DNA from: Phocaeicola dorei
GTDB taxonomy: Bacteria; Bacteroidota; Bacteroidia; Bacteroidales; Bacteroidaceae
DNA: 64,000 nucleotides
Direction of reading: 5' to 3'
Assembly (NCBI RefSeq): GCF_013009555.1
Contig: NZ_CP046176.1
Span: 4,743,501-4,807,500, forward strand
Program-made: the position numbers and the translations under genes
Notes under the pieces: model-generated
Seen by the model: only the letters and a program-made list of their open reading frames with translations
Told to the model about the DNA's origin: nothing
The model's database searches: none
Shown here: piece by piece, positions 1 through 8,785 of the stretch
Numbering within the stretch: the first letter of the stretch is position 1
How the letters are laid out: each line of letters opens with the position of its first letter

Positions 1-25
1 TGTTTTCGATGAGTTTCAGTTTCAT
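1..25 (-). CDS. possible start of a minus-strand gene leaving the window
   Basis: An ATG at 25-23 opens a reading frame (MKLKLIEN...) that runs off the window edge. It follows the end of the topB cluster in the same direction. Only eight codons are visible, so neither reality nor function can be judged; it is recorded only because a start codon and an A-rich leader are present. Confidence 0.25.
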
Positions 26-93
26 GTCTTTAAATTTTTAAGAATGAATAATCCCATCGGGATATGTTTTCCCGATTTTATAGGCCTCCGGCC

Positions 94-217
94 CTTGGAT
101 TGCCTTTTTGCGCAAGGCTTGGCAAAAGAAAATACCGCAGCGAAGCAAGGATGATTTTCTTTTAGCCGACCAGCCCCTGAAAGGGGCCGCCTTGCGGCAA
201 AAACGAGGCAATCCAAG
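94..217. repeat. long imperfect palindrome downstream of topB
   Basis: Nested inverted repeats fold the whole stretch. The 12-bp outer arms CTTGGATTGCCT (94-105) and AGGCAATCCAAG (206-217) match perfectly. Inside them, TTTTTGCGCAAGGC (105-118) faces GCCTTGCGGCAAAAA (189-203), and GGCAAAAGAAAAT (121-133) faces ATTTTCTTTTAGCC (154-167). A small GCCCCT-gaa-AGGGGC hairpin lies at 173-187. The centre carries GCGAAGCAAGGA, resembling the centre of the palindrome at 4796-4912. No convincing gene lies in 26-321. A further short hairpin, CCGCTTAAAAGCGG, lies at 224-237. Function unknown. Confidence 0.7.
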
Positions 218-261
218 ACCTTTGCCGCTTAAAAGCGGAAAAACGTATCTTGTACATATAT

Positions 262-294
262 AAAAAAGAGGCACAGACCCCAGTCTGCACCTCT
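262..294 (-). terminator. intrinsic terminator of the topB cluster
   Basis: On the minus strand a 12-bp stem (AGAGGTGCAGAC pairing with GTCTGTGCCTCT through two G-U wobbles) is followed directly by a run of six U residues. On the plus strand the same two positions would be C-A mismatches, so the signal is strand-specific. It lies 28 bases beyond the topB stop codon. Confidence 0.8.
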
Positions 295-321
295 TCTGTT
301 CCGTACCTTCCGCCCGGCCGT

Positions 322-2094
322 CTATATGGAACCATGCGGCCGTTCATCTTCCGAAAGTTTCCGGAAAATCTCACCGGTAACCTCATTTACCGTTTCCAAT
401 ACGCCATCCAGAAATTCTTTCTGTGTGAGTTCTCCCCGTTCAATCCGTGCCAGCTCCGCTTCCCAGCCGGAGGTGAGGGAGGCGTCAGCCACTTTCATTC
501 CGCGTACCGTTTCATATAAAAGAAGACCTTTTGGGGTCGGGATAATGTATTTGCCCGAATACCGGATATATTTACGCTCCAGAAGCGTACGGATGATATT
601 CGTGCGCGTGGATGCGGTTCCCAGACCGGTCTTGTCCATATAGTCCGCCAGTTCCTCATCCGTATAAGGGGCAGCGGGCAGCGATTTCCTGTGTATAAGG
701 CTGCATCCCGTTACCGGCAGCTTCTCCTCCCGAAAAAGTTCAGGGGATACGGGACAGAGGTCGTTGTCTTCCGCGACAAGCCGTTCCCTATGAAAGATAC
801 CGAGCCACCCCGCTTCCAAAATGCGGTATGTACGGATTCGGAACTTGCGTGCGGCACAGACCGCTTCAACTGTCGTATATTCCACCTTGCAGGGCGGCAT
901 GAACGTTTCAAGCATCCTGCCGACAACAAGGGTGTAAACCAGCCTTTCCTCCCTGTCCAGTTCCCCCGGCTGTATGCCGGTGATGACAATGGCATGATGC
1001 TCCGCCGTGTCCTGATTTCCGGTTACGCCTTTCCTTGCAGCAAGGTCGATCATACCGGCATATTGACGGAATTCCTTGCCGGACAGCAGCTTTTCCATAA
1101 CCGGAGGCAACATGCCATACACATCTTCGGGCAGCAGACGGCTGGAAGTGCGCGGGCAGGAGATCAGTTTTTTCTCATACAGGCTTTGGGTAATTTCCTG
1201 CACCCGTATGGCTGTCAGGTTATGGTAACGGTTCGCATCCTTCTGAAGCCCGGTCAGGTTATAAAGGGCAGGTGCGGTGATTTCCTCAGTCCGGCTGTTG
1301 ACCGCCGTGATACGGGCATATCCTGCCGCCTTGCAGTCCTCGTAAAGTTCCAGGGCATCCCGGCGGTTGCAGAAATCTTCCACATGCCGCATCTTTATTA
1401 TCTTCCCGTTCTTGCAGAGGCTGACGAATACGGGCCAGCTGTCTGCAGGAATGTGATTTTCCCTTTCCCTGTACCGTCCGCTTATTGCTGCCAATACAGG
1501 GGTCTGTACCCTTCCAAGCGAGTTGTTCCCGAAACCGACCGCCTTGCAGACGGCATAGCTCGAATTGACTCCAAGAAGCCAGTCGGCCTTGTTGCGGCTG
1601 TCTGCCGCCAAAAACAAGTTGTCGAACAGGCTGCAGGGACGAAGGTTTTCCATTCCTTTGGCAATGGCTTCGTCCGTCAAGGAGGAGATCCACAGGCGGA
1701 GGCAAGGTTTCCTGCATCCCAAAAAACGATAAAGATACCGGAACAGCATTTCCCCCTCGCGGGAAGCGTCGGTTGCCGCAACAATGGTGTCACACGCATC
1801 GAACACCCCGGCTATCACCTTCAACTGGAGCACCGCATTGATGTCGGGATTCCATCCCGTGTCCGTCTTTACATGCCGTACCGTCAGAAAAGGAGGCGGC
1901 AGCAGGGGGAAGTTCTCCCGCTCCACCCATGCCGTACCGGTATCTTTCGGCATCGCCAGGGAAAGCATGTTGCCGTATGTCCATGTTACCATGTATCCGT
2001 TTCCGCTCATATATCCGTTCTCTTTTCTGTCAGCTCCCAAAACCCTTGCTATCTCTCTGCCCACATTGGGCTTGTCAGTCACTATCGCTATCAT
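322..2094 (-). CDS. topB: TopB-like DNA topoisomerase III (type IA), catalytic Tyr replaced by Cys
   Basis: A 590-aa type IA topoisomerase of the kind carried in Bacteroidales ICE transfer regions. The Toprim domain starts at the N-terminus (IVTDKPNVGREIARVLGA), with its acidic motif at 107-115 (ATDASREGE). The conserved GRVQTPVLAAI segment is at 194-204. The start is set at MIAIVTDK (2094), where family similarity begins; an in-frame ATG 14 codons upstream lacks similarity. The active-site motif, normally YPRT/S with Tyr as the DNA-linking nucleophile, reads ISCPRTSSR: residue 313 is Cys (TGC). All other motifs look intact and the frame is open. The protein ends soon after the catalytic core, shorter than E. 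coli Topo III (653 aa). It either uses an altered chemistry, has lost cleavage activity, or carries a recent mutation. It is last in a minus-strand cluster with the two DUF proteins upstream. Confidence 0.88.
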   Translation of the reverse strand: MIAIVTDKPNVGREIARVLGADRKENGYMSGNGYMVTWTYGNMLSLAMPKDTGTAWVERENFPLLPPPFLTVRHVKTDTGWNPDINAVLQLKVIAGVFDACDTIVAATDASREGEMLFRYLYRFLGCRKPCLRLWISSLTDEAIAKGMENLRPCSLFDNLFLAADSRNKADWLLGVNSSYAVCKAVGFGNNSLGRVQTPVLAAISGRYRERENHIPADSWPVFVSLCKNGKIIKMRHVEDFCNRRDALELYEDCKAAGYARITAVNSRTEEITAPALYNLTGLQKDANRYHNLTAIRVQEITQSLYEKKLISCPRTSSRLLPEDVYGMLPPVMEKLLSGKEFRQYAGMIDLAARKGVTGNQDTAEHHAIVITGIQPGELDREERLVYTLVVGRMLETFMPPCKVEYTTVEAVCAARKFRIRTYRILEAGWLGIFHRERLVAEDNDLCPVSPELFREEKLPVTGCSLIHRKSLPAAPYTDEELADYMDKTGLGTASTRTNIIRTLLERKYIRYSGKYIIPTPKGLLLYETVRGMKVADASLTSGWEAELARIERGELTQKEFLDGVLETVNEVTGEIFRKLSEDERPHGSI

Positions 2095-2166
2095 ATTCTT
2101 TTTCCTTTTGATGTTCCGTACCGTCAGGAACGGCACGGAACGTGAGTTATACTTATTGTTTCCCGG

Positions 2167-2442
2167 TCAAACTGCCGCCTCCTCCTTCTGACGGAGACCG
2201 TTTATTTCCATAACCGGCCTGCCGTTGCCGTCGGGTACCAGCTTCAGCGTGGCATCCATTGTCAGGCTGAGGACCGAAATATGGAGTTTCAGCGGAACGA
2301 TGCCCGTTTCCTTTCCTTGCAGCAACAGTTCCATGTTGCCTTCCGCTTCCAGTTGTTTCTTACTGATACCTGCGGCCTTCAGACCGTCCCAGTCGATATC
2401 TTCCGTCTTATAAATATGACGGGTATTCTGATCCGTATTCAT
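2167..2442 (-). CDS. small DUF4099-type protein
   Basis: A 91-aa protein that is essentially one DUF4099-like domain. It repeats the pattern seen in the middle of the next protein upstream (W-x2-L-x3-GISK, VPL-x-LHxSxL, then LxLxP-x2-G). It therefore looks like a stand-alone paralogue of that domain. Such proteins accompany topB in Bacteroidales ICE transfer regions; their biochemical role is unknown. It lies between the DUF3945 gene and topB on the same strand with short gaps, consistent with one operon. Confidence 0.75.
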   Translation of the reverse strand: MNTDQNTRHIYKTEDIDWDGLKAAGISKKQLEAEGNMELLLQGKETGIVPLKLHISVLSLTMDATLKLVPDGNGRPVMEINGLRQKEEAAV

Positions 2443-2496
2443 ACGATTCGTTTTTTTTAGGTTTGTATGATTGATTCTGTTTCTCTCCGGGCAGGT

Positions 2497-4335
2497 CTAT
2501 ACCGCCTGCGATGCACCCTTCTTCTGCTCCTGCTGCTGTCCCTGTGCGGTTTCCGTCTGTGCGGCACGGCGGGAAGTGTCCCTGCGGATGTCCGGATTTT
2601 CCTGAAAATACTGCAACTGCCCGGAATAGGGATTGACTTTCAGGTAGGAACTGAAGGTCTGCCCGTTGTTTTTCAGCCCTTCGACAAGCAAAGTCTTGCC
2701 ATCCTGGAGGTTCGCTTTTTCCTGTGCCGTGAACACGTGCCCGTAAACCTCCGCCGGAATACGCGGTGCCTGCTGCTCGTTGAATCCGTTCGGCGTGCGT
2801 GAATACATCGTCCTGCCGGTATTCATATCCAGCTTGACGAACGAGGAGAATTCCTCCCCGTTGCGCCCGATCATGTTTTCCAGATAGACCGGCTGTCCCT
2901 TGCGCAGGGTTTCCCTGTCTTCGGCAGTCAGCTGCACGTTGCAGATTTCCTTTGGAATATAAATCTCTCCGGTTTCCGGATTGTGCCGCGTGTAGTTCGG
3001 GCGCCCCGTTACCTTGTCTATCGTTACAAAGGACGAGAAGGTGTCATTCCTGTTCCTGAACTTCATGTCTTCCACCAGGATGGTATGTCCTTCGCTGAGC
3101 ATTTTTATCTGGGTGGGCGAGAGAGGCACGCCTCCGATGGAACGTTCGTTGAAAATCTGGTTTTTCGGAAAGATGAATTCCAGTCCCCTGCGCTCGGCAC
3201 TGTACTGGAGCGTGGCATCGAATTCCTTGCCCGCTTTGGAAGTCATGCCCTCCACTTTGACAGGCTGTCCCTCCTTCAGCAGCCTGATTTCCTCTGCGGT
3301 AAGTTTGACCCCGCTCACTTCCTGCGGGATGTAAACGTGCTCCTGACGGACGGCAACCAGCTCGTTGGTGCTCTTGTCGATGGAAATCAGACAGGGGGTA
3401 TATTCACTGCCGCGCAGATTGAGTTCCGCCACACGCCCCATGTTGCCGGTCTCACGCAGGTTCTTCTTGTCCTCCTCGTTAAAGTTAAACCCGAAATAAG
3501 GACGTTCCAACTGCGGTTCCTTGCGTATGCCGTGAATGGCCAGTCCTACCTGTCCGTCCTGTTGCGGGATGAGTGAGAGCCTTGCATCCAGTTTGGCTGT
3601 CAGCAAACCGGAAAGATGGATGGTCAGGGGCACCAGTTTGTTGGTCTTGTAGCCCTTCAGCATGGAATCAAGGAGTCCCTGCTGTTCCAGCGAAGCCTTT
3701 GAGATTCCGACCTTTTCCAACTCCTCCCAGTTGACCATGTTCTCATTATACCGGTAACGCGGTCCTTGCGACTCCTGCGCTGCCTGTTGAGCCTGGGGCT
3801 GCTGCTGTTGCTGTGCCGCCTGCTGTACTTCGCTCTGTTGCAGGGGTTCCTGCGGTTGTGTCTCTTTGTCTGCCATAGCTGTTGTTTCTTTTTGGTTTAC
3901 ACTTTGTTCCTTCTTGTTTTCTCTCGGACGGATTTCGTAGCGTTTGAGGAACTCTTTCACCGCATCCGTCTGCTTTCCCTCCGACAAATCCCTGATGGCC
4001 TGCTTGTTCACCTTGTAGTCGTGGTAGGTCATGCGGAGCAGGCGGAAATGGGTAGGTTCCTTGAGCTGGCTCCAAAAATTCTTGATGAAGTTTTCGAGAA
4101 TACTCGAATTCTTGTCGAATTTCAGGAATGAATTTTCATTCTTCTCGTCCGCCGGAACCGTCTTCGCTTTTCCGTCCTTGTCAATTTCACTGACAGCCTG
4201 TACACCGAATTTCGGATCGTTCTTGTTATGAACCAGCATCAATTCCGTAATCTGTTCCACCGGAAGAGCATCACTTCCGGCCTTCGGTTTCCGGGTCCGT
4301 TTGGGCTTTTCGTTCGGGGTCTTTTCTTGTGCCAT
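2497..4335 (-). CDS. DUF4099/DUF3945 ICE protein
   Basis: A 612-aa protein starting at MAQEKTPNEK; the in-frame ATG 14 codons upstream is not favoured because the -7 promoter box lies over that segment. The basic N-terminus (KPKRTRKPK) suggests nucleic-acid contact. A Gln/Ala-rich linker covers about 160-190. A DUF4099-like domain follows at about 195-290. Four DUF3945-like repeats then recur, each of the form V-x-L-T/S-x-(E/Q)-x3-L-x-(E/K/D)-G-(Q/K/H)-x2-(L/V)-V/E-x-(M/L), ending in an FSSF/FSSY-type strand. Proteins of this type are common next to topB in Bacteroides conjugative elements; no enzymatic function is established. It heads the DUF3945-DUF4099-topB cluster. Confidence 0.85.
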   Translation of the reverse strand: MAQEKTPNEKPKRTRKPKAGSDALPVEQITELMLVHNKNDPKFGVQAVSEIDKDGKAKTVPADEKNENSFLKFDKNSSILENFIKNFWSQLKEPTHFRLLRMTYHDYKVNKQAIRDLSEGKQTDAVKEFLKRYEIRPRENKKEQSVNQKETTAMADKETQPQEPLQQSEVQQAAQQQQQPQAQQAAQESQGPRYRYNENMVNWEELEKVGISKASLEQQGLLDSMLKGYKTNKLVPLTIHLSGLLTAKLDARLSLIPQQDGQVGLAIHGIRKEPQLERPYFGFNFNEEDKKNLRETGNMGRVAELNLRGSEYTPCLISIDKSTNELVAVRQEHVYIPQEVSGVKLTAEEIRLLKEGQPVKVEGMTSKAGKEFDATLQYSAERRGLEFIFPKNQIFNERSIGGVPLSPTQIKMLSEGHTILVEDMKFRNRNDTFSSFVTIDKVTGRPNYTRHNPETGEIYIPKEICNVQLTAEDRETLRKGQPVYLENMIGRNGEEFSSFVKLDMNTGRTMYSRTPNGFNEQQAPRIPAEVYGHVFTAQEKANLQDGKTLLVEGLKNNGQTFSSYLKVNPYSGQLQYFQENPDIRRDTSRRAAQTETAQGQQQEQKKGASQAV

Positions 4336-4374
4336 ACCTTTTCTTTTAGGGGTTAATGAATCGCTTTGACGCTT

Positions 4375-4382
4375 CAAAGGTA
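4375..4382 (-). promoter_or_regulatory. -7 box for the DUF3945-topB cluster
   Basis: TACCTTTG on the minus strand fits the Bacteroidota -7 consensus TAnnTTTG, 39 bases upstream of the chosen start at 4335. No TTTG -33 element is seen at the usual 19-21 base spacing. A promoter helped by an activator would explain that, and the decamer repeats at 4421-4460 lie upstream in a suitable place. Confidence 0.5.
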
Positions 4383-4420
4383 TGGGGTATTTCCAAATAA
4401 TATGCTGATTTTCAAAAAGG

Positions 4421-4460
4421 TGTCATCAGATGTCATCAAATGTCGTCAGATGTCATAAAC
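4421..4460. repeat. four 10-bp tandem direct repeats
   Basis: Four consecutive decamers, TGTCATCAGA, TGTCATCAAA, TGTCGTCAGA, TGTCATAAAC, run with exact 10-bp periodicity, about one helical turn. They begin about 38 bases upstream of the -7 box of the DUF3945-topB cluster. Same-face spacing next to a promoter is typical of cooperative binding sites; the binding protein is unknown and RteB is one candidate. No gene is supported in 4461-4949; that stretch holds only the palindrome at 4796-4912. Confidence 0.7.
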
Positions 4461-4795
4461 ATGACTGTTTCCAACGGCTAAACCGTGAACGGAGAAGAAG
4501 GGAAGTGAATGAACGGAAAGAGAGAAGATACGTGAGGCAGAAGGGAAAAAGCCTGCGCATCCGACATCAGAAAAAGAGCAGGCGGGCAGGCAAGACAAAA
4601 CCATGCAGAACAGAGGGAGCTGGAGCCCCCTGTCTTCTCATGCCTTCCGCTTTTTTACAGCAAGACTTTCATAAGACCTGTATTCCGGCTGGATATGTGG
4701 AATTTCATGGATTATGAAACACGGCCTCTTCAAGCAGCCCATATCCTTTATCCATGCGTCACGTCGGTCGCAGTTTGCCCCTGTAATCGTTTTTC

Positions 4796-4912
4796 AAATC
4801 GAATCTGGATTGCCGCCGCATTCTTTTTCGTGAAAATTTTCCACGGCGAAGCCGCAAGGAAAATTTCCACGAAAAGATTCGGCAAATGCGGCCGGCAAGA
4901 CAAATTCGATTT
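4796..4912. repeat. long imperfect palindrome downstream of rteB
   Basis: Outer arms AAATCGAAT (4796-4804) and ATTCGATTT (4904-4912); then TTGCC facing GGCAA, GCCGCATT (4815-4822) facing AATGCGGC (4885-4892), and an inner arm ending AATTTTCC facing GGAAAATT. The central loop reads ACGGCGAAGCCGCAAGGA, similar to the centre of the palindrome at 94-217. It ends 38 bases beyond the rteB stop and may end rteAB transcripts or form a structured RNA or DNA site. Confidence 0.65.
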
Positions 4913-4949
4913 TCCTTTGATGAGGGGGAAAACTGTATCGCAAACAAAC

Positions 4950-6269
4950 CTATCTGGAAATTCCGTGCAGGCTCATTCTCTTGTAAAGGGTCGGGCGGCT
5001 GATTCCCAACAAGGCCGCTGCCTGTGTCAGGTTCCCTTTAGAGATGGAAAGAGCCGTCTTGATCTGCTCTATGTTTCTTCTTTCATCTTTCTGCAAACAC
5101 TTGTCTATCTTCTCTTTCCCCATGGGGTCAGAAACGGGCTCTCCCGTATATTGGAGCCGTAAGGAATTGGGGGTAATCAGTTTTCCTTTGCATATCAATA
5201 CCGCCGCATGAATGACCTGCTTCAGTTCCCGTACATTTCCCGGCCAACTGTATCCCAGCAGCATCTTCTTTGCCGGTTCGTCAAAATCCAAGACCTCTTT
5301 CCGGAGCAACCCGCAAGATTGCTCCCGGAAAAAATCCGCCAAAGGCAGTATATCCTCCAGGCAATTATGCAATGCAGGTACGGTGATGGTAAAATCCTGA
5401 AAGCGATAAAGCAGATCCTTCCGGAAACGCTTTTCCGCAACAGCCTCCTGCAAATCCTCATTGGTGGCCGCAATGATGCGCACATCCATCAGCCTGTCCC
5501 GTTGTCCGCCTACCGGACGATACCGCCGTTCCTCCATGGCACGCAACAGCATCCGCTGCGTTTCTATCGAAAGGTTCTCCACCTCATCCATGAACAGGGT
5601 GCCTCCCTGCGCTTCCTGAAAATATCCTGCCTTTTCCTCTGTGGCTCCGGTAAACGCCCCCTTGACATGGCCGAAAAAGGCGGAAGGTGCCAGCTCTTTG
5701 GACAAACTGCCGCAATCGACCGTTACATACGGCTTGCCGGATCTGAGGCTCTGCCTGTGAATCTTTTTTGCCAGGTGTTCCTTTCCCGTTCCGGTGCTTC
5801 CCAATATCAGTACCGTCATATCCGTCGGCGCTACCATGTGAATGTACCGGTTCAACTCGCAAAAAGGGGGGCTTTTGCGTTCATAGATTACCTTGGTGAA
5901 AGCCTCGTTCACCGTCCTTATTTTTTTGATGACGGGCAGCAGCCTGGTTTCAACCAGCGGTTTGAGGATATAATCTTCCGCACCCAGCTTCATGGTATGA
6001 ACCGCAGAATGTATCTCTTCATAATTAGTCATCATGATGAACGGATGCATATAGCCGTTCTCCCTCATCCACTGCAACAGCGTGGTACTTTCCCCGTCAG
6101 GCAATCTTAAATCCGCCAATACGATGTCATCCTCACGGACGGATGTCCCAATGATCTTCTTAGCCTGTGCCAGCCTGTAAGTCCTTACAGTATCCAAATC
6201 CGCCTTCTGCAAAAAATTGCAGATATAATTACAGAACAAGACATTGTCCTCAACAACAATTACTCTCAT
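4950..6269 (-). CDS. rteB: RteB-type response regulator (NtrC family)
   Basis: 439 aa. Receiver domain at 1-115 with acidic pair E7/D8, phospho-acceptor D53 (VLADLRLPDG), T81 and K103. AAA+ domain: Walker A GSTGTGKE at 157-164, an intact GAFTGA loop at 204-209 and Walker B LFMDE at 225-229. A Fis-type helix-turn-helix closes the protein (NLTQAAALLGISRPTLYKRM). The GAFTGA loop marks regulators that contact RNA polymerase with sigma-54 in other bacteria. RteB of CTnDOT-type elements activates the excision/transfer cascade; the rteA-rteB pairing here makes the same role likely. Its start overlaps the 3' end of rteA by 20 bases, so the two are probably translationally coupled. Confidence 0.9.
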   Translation of the reverse strand: MRVIVVEDNVLFCNYICNFLQKADLDTVRTYRLAQAKKIIGTSVREDDIVLADLRLPDGESTTLLQWMRENGYMHPFIMMTNYEEIHSAVHTMKLGAEDYILKPLVETRLLPVIKKIRTVNEAFTKVIYERKSPPFCELNRYIHMVAPTDMTVLILGSTGTGKEHLAKKIHRQSLRSGKPYVTVDCGSLSKELAPSAFFGHVKGAFTGATEEKAGYFQEAQGGTLFMDEVENLSIETQRMLLRAMEERRYRPVGGQRDRLMDVRIIAATNEDLQEAVAEKRFRKDLLYRFQDFTITVPALHNCLEDILPLADFFREQSCGLLRKEVLDFDEPAKKMLLGYSWPGNVRELKQVIHAAVLICKGKLITPNSLRLQYTGEPVSDPMGKEKIDKCLQKDERRNIEQIKTALSISKGNLTQAAALLGISRPTLYKRMSLHGISR

Positions 6270-8589
6270 AAGCCTTCTTAGCCTGTTGTGCCAAACATAT
6301 TATTTCTTTTCCTTTATCCAATACCTGCTGTACAGTCCGCCCGAACTCGTCCACAGAAAACTCTCCCGAATCCTGAATCAGTGCGAACAACTCACGCAGC
6401 GGCTTGCCGGCATGAATGATCTCCCATGAGCCTGTCAGATGATGTATCCATTCTTTCAGTGCCTCATGATCATTCTTTTCTGCACATTCAGCCATAGCCT
6501 CCATATCCTTCCTTGTCTCCCGAATCAGGGTATCCAGCATCTTCCTCCTGTTCCCATATTTCAGCAGGGCATCGAGGTCTATCTGTTCAGACTGCCTTTC
6601 ACTTCCCAGACATTCCGTACATACCTGCAAAAGTTCTTCGGCGGAAAACGGCTTTTTCAAACAGCCCGAAAACCCTGCCGCATACAAATCCCCCGTATCG
6701 CAGTTTCCCGATGCGGTACTCGCGATAACCGGAATGCTCCGTGAGTTTCCCACATTGGCCATGCGCAGGAGATTCAACACCTCGAATCCGTTTGTCCGGG
6801 GCATTTTCAAATCCGTAATCAAAAGGTCATAACTACGGCTGCGGACATGCTCCATCAGATCACGCGTGTTCTCACATACCGTGCAAGCCACCCCGTGATA
6901 CGCAAACATTTCCCTGATTGCCGCCAGCAAAACGGTGTCATTGTCCAATACCAGTACCGTATAGGACTGTACGGAAATCCGGCTCCTGCCGCTCTCCGCC
7001 ATCGCTTCCTCTGCCACAGCCAAAGGAAGACAGACAGTGAACCGGCTGCCCACCCCTTTCCGGCTTGCCACTTCAATCCTGCCGTCCAACAATCCGACCA
7101 GACCTTTTACTATTGAAAGTCCCAGTCCGACCCCTTCTTCCGCAATCGCATTGGGAAGCCTCTCGAATGCAGTGAAAATGCGTGTCTGCTCCTCATCGTC
7201 CATTCCGGTGCCGGTATCTTCCACGATAAGCGTCAATATGCCCTGGTCAAATTGTGTGCGAACCGTTACACTTCCCCGCTCCGTAAACTTGATTGCATTG
7301 GACAACAAGTTGCTTCCTATCTGTATTATCCTGTCCCTATCTCCTATAACAACCGCATCTCCGGCACTCAGTACGTTCAGCAAAAGGTTTTTTCCTGCTG
7401 CCAGCGGCATAAAATCCGTTTCCAAAATCTCGGTGACGGAACATAACCTGAACGGGACAGGAACGGCCTTTTCCCCGCCACTCTCCAACCGGAAAAATCC
7501 CAACAGGGAATTCAGCATGGAAGACATATGTCCCGCCACCTGCCGTATGTTCCGGCTGTATTCCCTGCACTTCGACACTTCTCTTTCCGTGGAAAGCAAT
7601 TCCGCATAGCTGCTGATAGAAGCAAGCGGCGCGCGCAAGTCATGGGTTACGGCCAGCATGATTTTCTTTCTTGCCTCAATCAGTTCCTCGTTTTCAAGAA
7701 CGGTCTGCTCCAACTGACGGACTGTGCCTTCCAGCCTTTTTTTATAACGGTTTATACGCATCATATCCCGGTGTATCACCATATAGGACCATATCAGCAG
7801 CAAAACCATGAATGCCGTCAGACCGATGACCGTGGCAAATGACCGTTTCCCGGCTTCCGCAACTTCTTCTTCCTGTCTCTTCAATTCCGCTTGTACCGTT
7901 CCGTCCATATTCTCAATCATCTGCCGCAACTGCACGTTCAGCCTTCTGTTCATCCCATCCAAGCTGTCCGTCCGTTCTGCCAGCTTCCGGGCATACGCCT
8001 GCTGTCTGCCCACCACGCTCCGGTTAAGTTCATGAAGCATGGATGCGGCAGAAGGAGTATCCGCCTTGTGGCGTTTTGCGAACAACCTCTTCAGGAATCC
8101 CCCTTTGGGGGCATTTTCCCGTTCACTCTGTCTGGCAATGGCCGGAATCTGCGCTGCAATTTCCCGGTCGGCTTCCTCCTGCCTGTGTACCCAATATATG
8201 ATTTCCCGCATATACCGCTCCTTGGCTCTCCACAAATTACGGATGCTGTCTGTATGTGAGCCGGAAGAGGAGTACCTCAAGCTACACAACAGGCTGTCAA
8301 TGTGCCGTCTCCGCTTCTGAAATAATAAAAAATCCTGCTCACTCCACTCCATAAAGGTTTCACAGAAGAAAGAAAGCCTGAGCATTTTCACATATATATC
8401 ATTTATCTCATGCTTTTTCCGGTTAATCATCAGTACTTCCATTTCCCTGGCCTTAGTCTCTTTCCATTCGCAGATGCCAACGTAAGCAATACCACTTATG
8501 ACTACAATCTTGGCCATATATCCTACCGCTATTTTGGCAAGAAGCGGTTGCCGGCGCAAAGATTTCAACAATTTATTCCTACTTTCCAA
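6250..8589 (-). CDS. rteA: RteA-type hybrid sensor histidine kinase
   Basis: 779 aa, inner membrane. Two transmembrane helices (about 22-40 and 251-272) enclose a roughly 210-residue sensor region rich in charged, probably helical sequence. The HisKA motif VTHDLRAPLA places the phosphorylated His at 316. ATP-lid motifs follow: N-box NLLSNAIKF, G1 VEDTGTGMD and G2 GVGLGLSIVKG. A C-terminal receiver has D593 (LLITDLKMP), followed by an HPt domain with H716 (HHLTGSW), so it carries its own phosphorelay. It precedes and overlaps rteB. In CTnDOT the rteAB genes follow tetQ; no tetQ is present here, and a TetR-type operator lies at the rteA promoter instead. Confidence 0.9.
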   Translation of the reverse strand: MESRNKLLKSLRRQPLLAKIAVGYMAKIVVISGIAYVGICEWKETKAREMEVLMINRKKHEINDIYVKMLRLSFFCETFMEWSEQDFLLFQKRRRHIDSLLCSLRYSSSGSHTDSIRNLWRAKERYMREIIYWVHRQEEADREIAAQIPAIARQSERENAPKGGFLKRLFAKRHKADTPSAASMLHELNRSVVGRQQAYARKLAERTDSLDGMNRRLNVQLRQMIENMDGTVQAELKRQEEEVAEAGKRSFATVIGLTAFMVLLLIWSYMVIHRDMMRINRYKKRLEGTVRQLEQTVLENEELIEARKKIMLAVTHDLRAPLASISSYAELLSTEREVSKCREYSRNIRQVAGHMSSMLNSLLGFFRLESGGEKAVPVPFRLCSVTEILETDFMPLAAGKNLLLNVLSAGDAVVIGDRDRIIQIGSNLLSNAIKFTERGSVTVRTQFDQGILTLIVEDTGTGMDDEEQTRIFTAFERLPNAIAEEGVGLGLSIVKGLVGLLDGRIEVASRKGVGSRFTVCLPLAVAEEAMAESGRSRISVQSYTVLVLDNDTVLLAAIREMFAYHGVACTVCENTRDLMEHVRSRSYDLLITDLKMPRTNGFEVLNLLRMANVGNSRSIPVIASTASGNCDTGDLYAAGFSGCLKKPFSAEELLQVCTECLGSERQSEQIDLDALLKYGNRRKMLDTLIRETRKDMEAMAECAEKNDHEALKEWIHHLTGSWEIIHAGKPLRELFALIQDSGEFSVDEFGRTVQQVLDKGKEIICLAQQAKKAYESNCC

Positions 8590-8637
8590 TTATTCACTTT
8601 TTAATTCATTATATTCTATTAAAATTATTTGCAAAAT

Positions 8638-8669
8638 AAACCGACCAGTCGGTTTGTTTTGCAAAGATA
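8638..8669 (-). promoter_or_regulatory. rteA promoter -7 box and TetR-type operator
   Basis: On the minus strand, -7 box TATCTTTG (8669-8662) is followed after 9 bases by the palindrome AAACCGAC-CA-GTCGGTTT (8638-8655), 8-bp perfect arms around a 2-bp centre. The operator would cover the predicted transcription start and block initiation if bound. The rteA start is at 8589. A clear -33 TTTG is not seen. Related sites lie at 11530, 11667, 12948 and 25874. Confidence 0.7.
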
Positions 8670-8785
8670 AGCCTTTTCCAAGAATAATGAAAAAAAACAG
8701 GTTCGAGCAAGTAAAGTTTTATCATTTATCAGCCTAAAAGACAACGGAATGAACTGAAAGGGAGGAAAAGGAAAGGAATGCGGGC

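Noticed and set aside
4421..4460. Tandem decamers considered as a CRISPR or plasmid iteron array
   Set aside because: Repeats are adjacent without spacers and too short for CRISPR; no cas or replication gene is near. Promoter position makes operator sites more likely.
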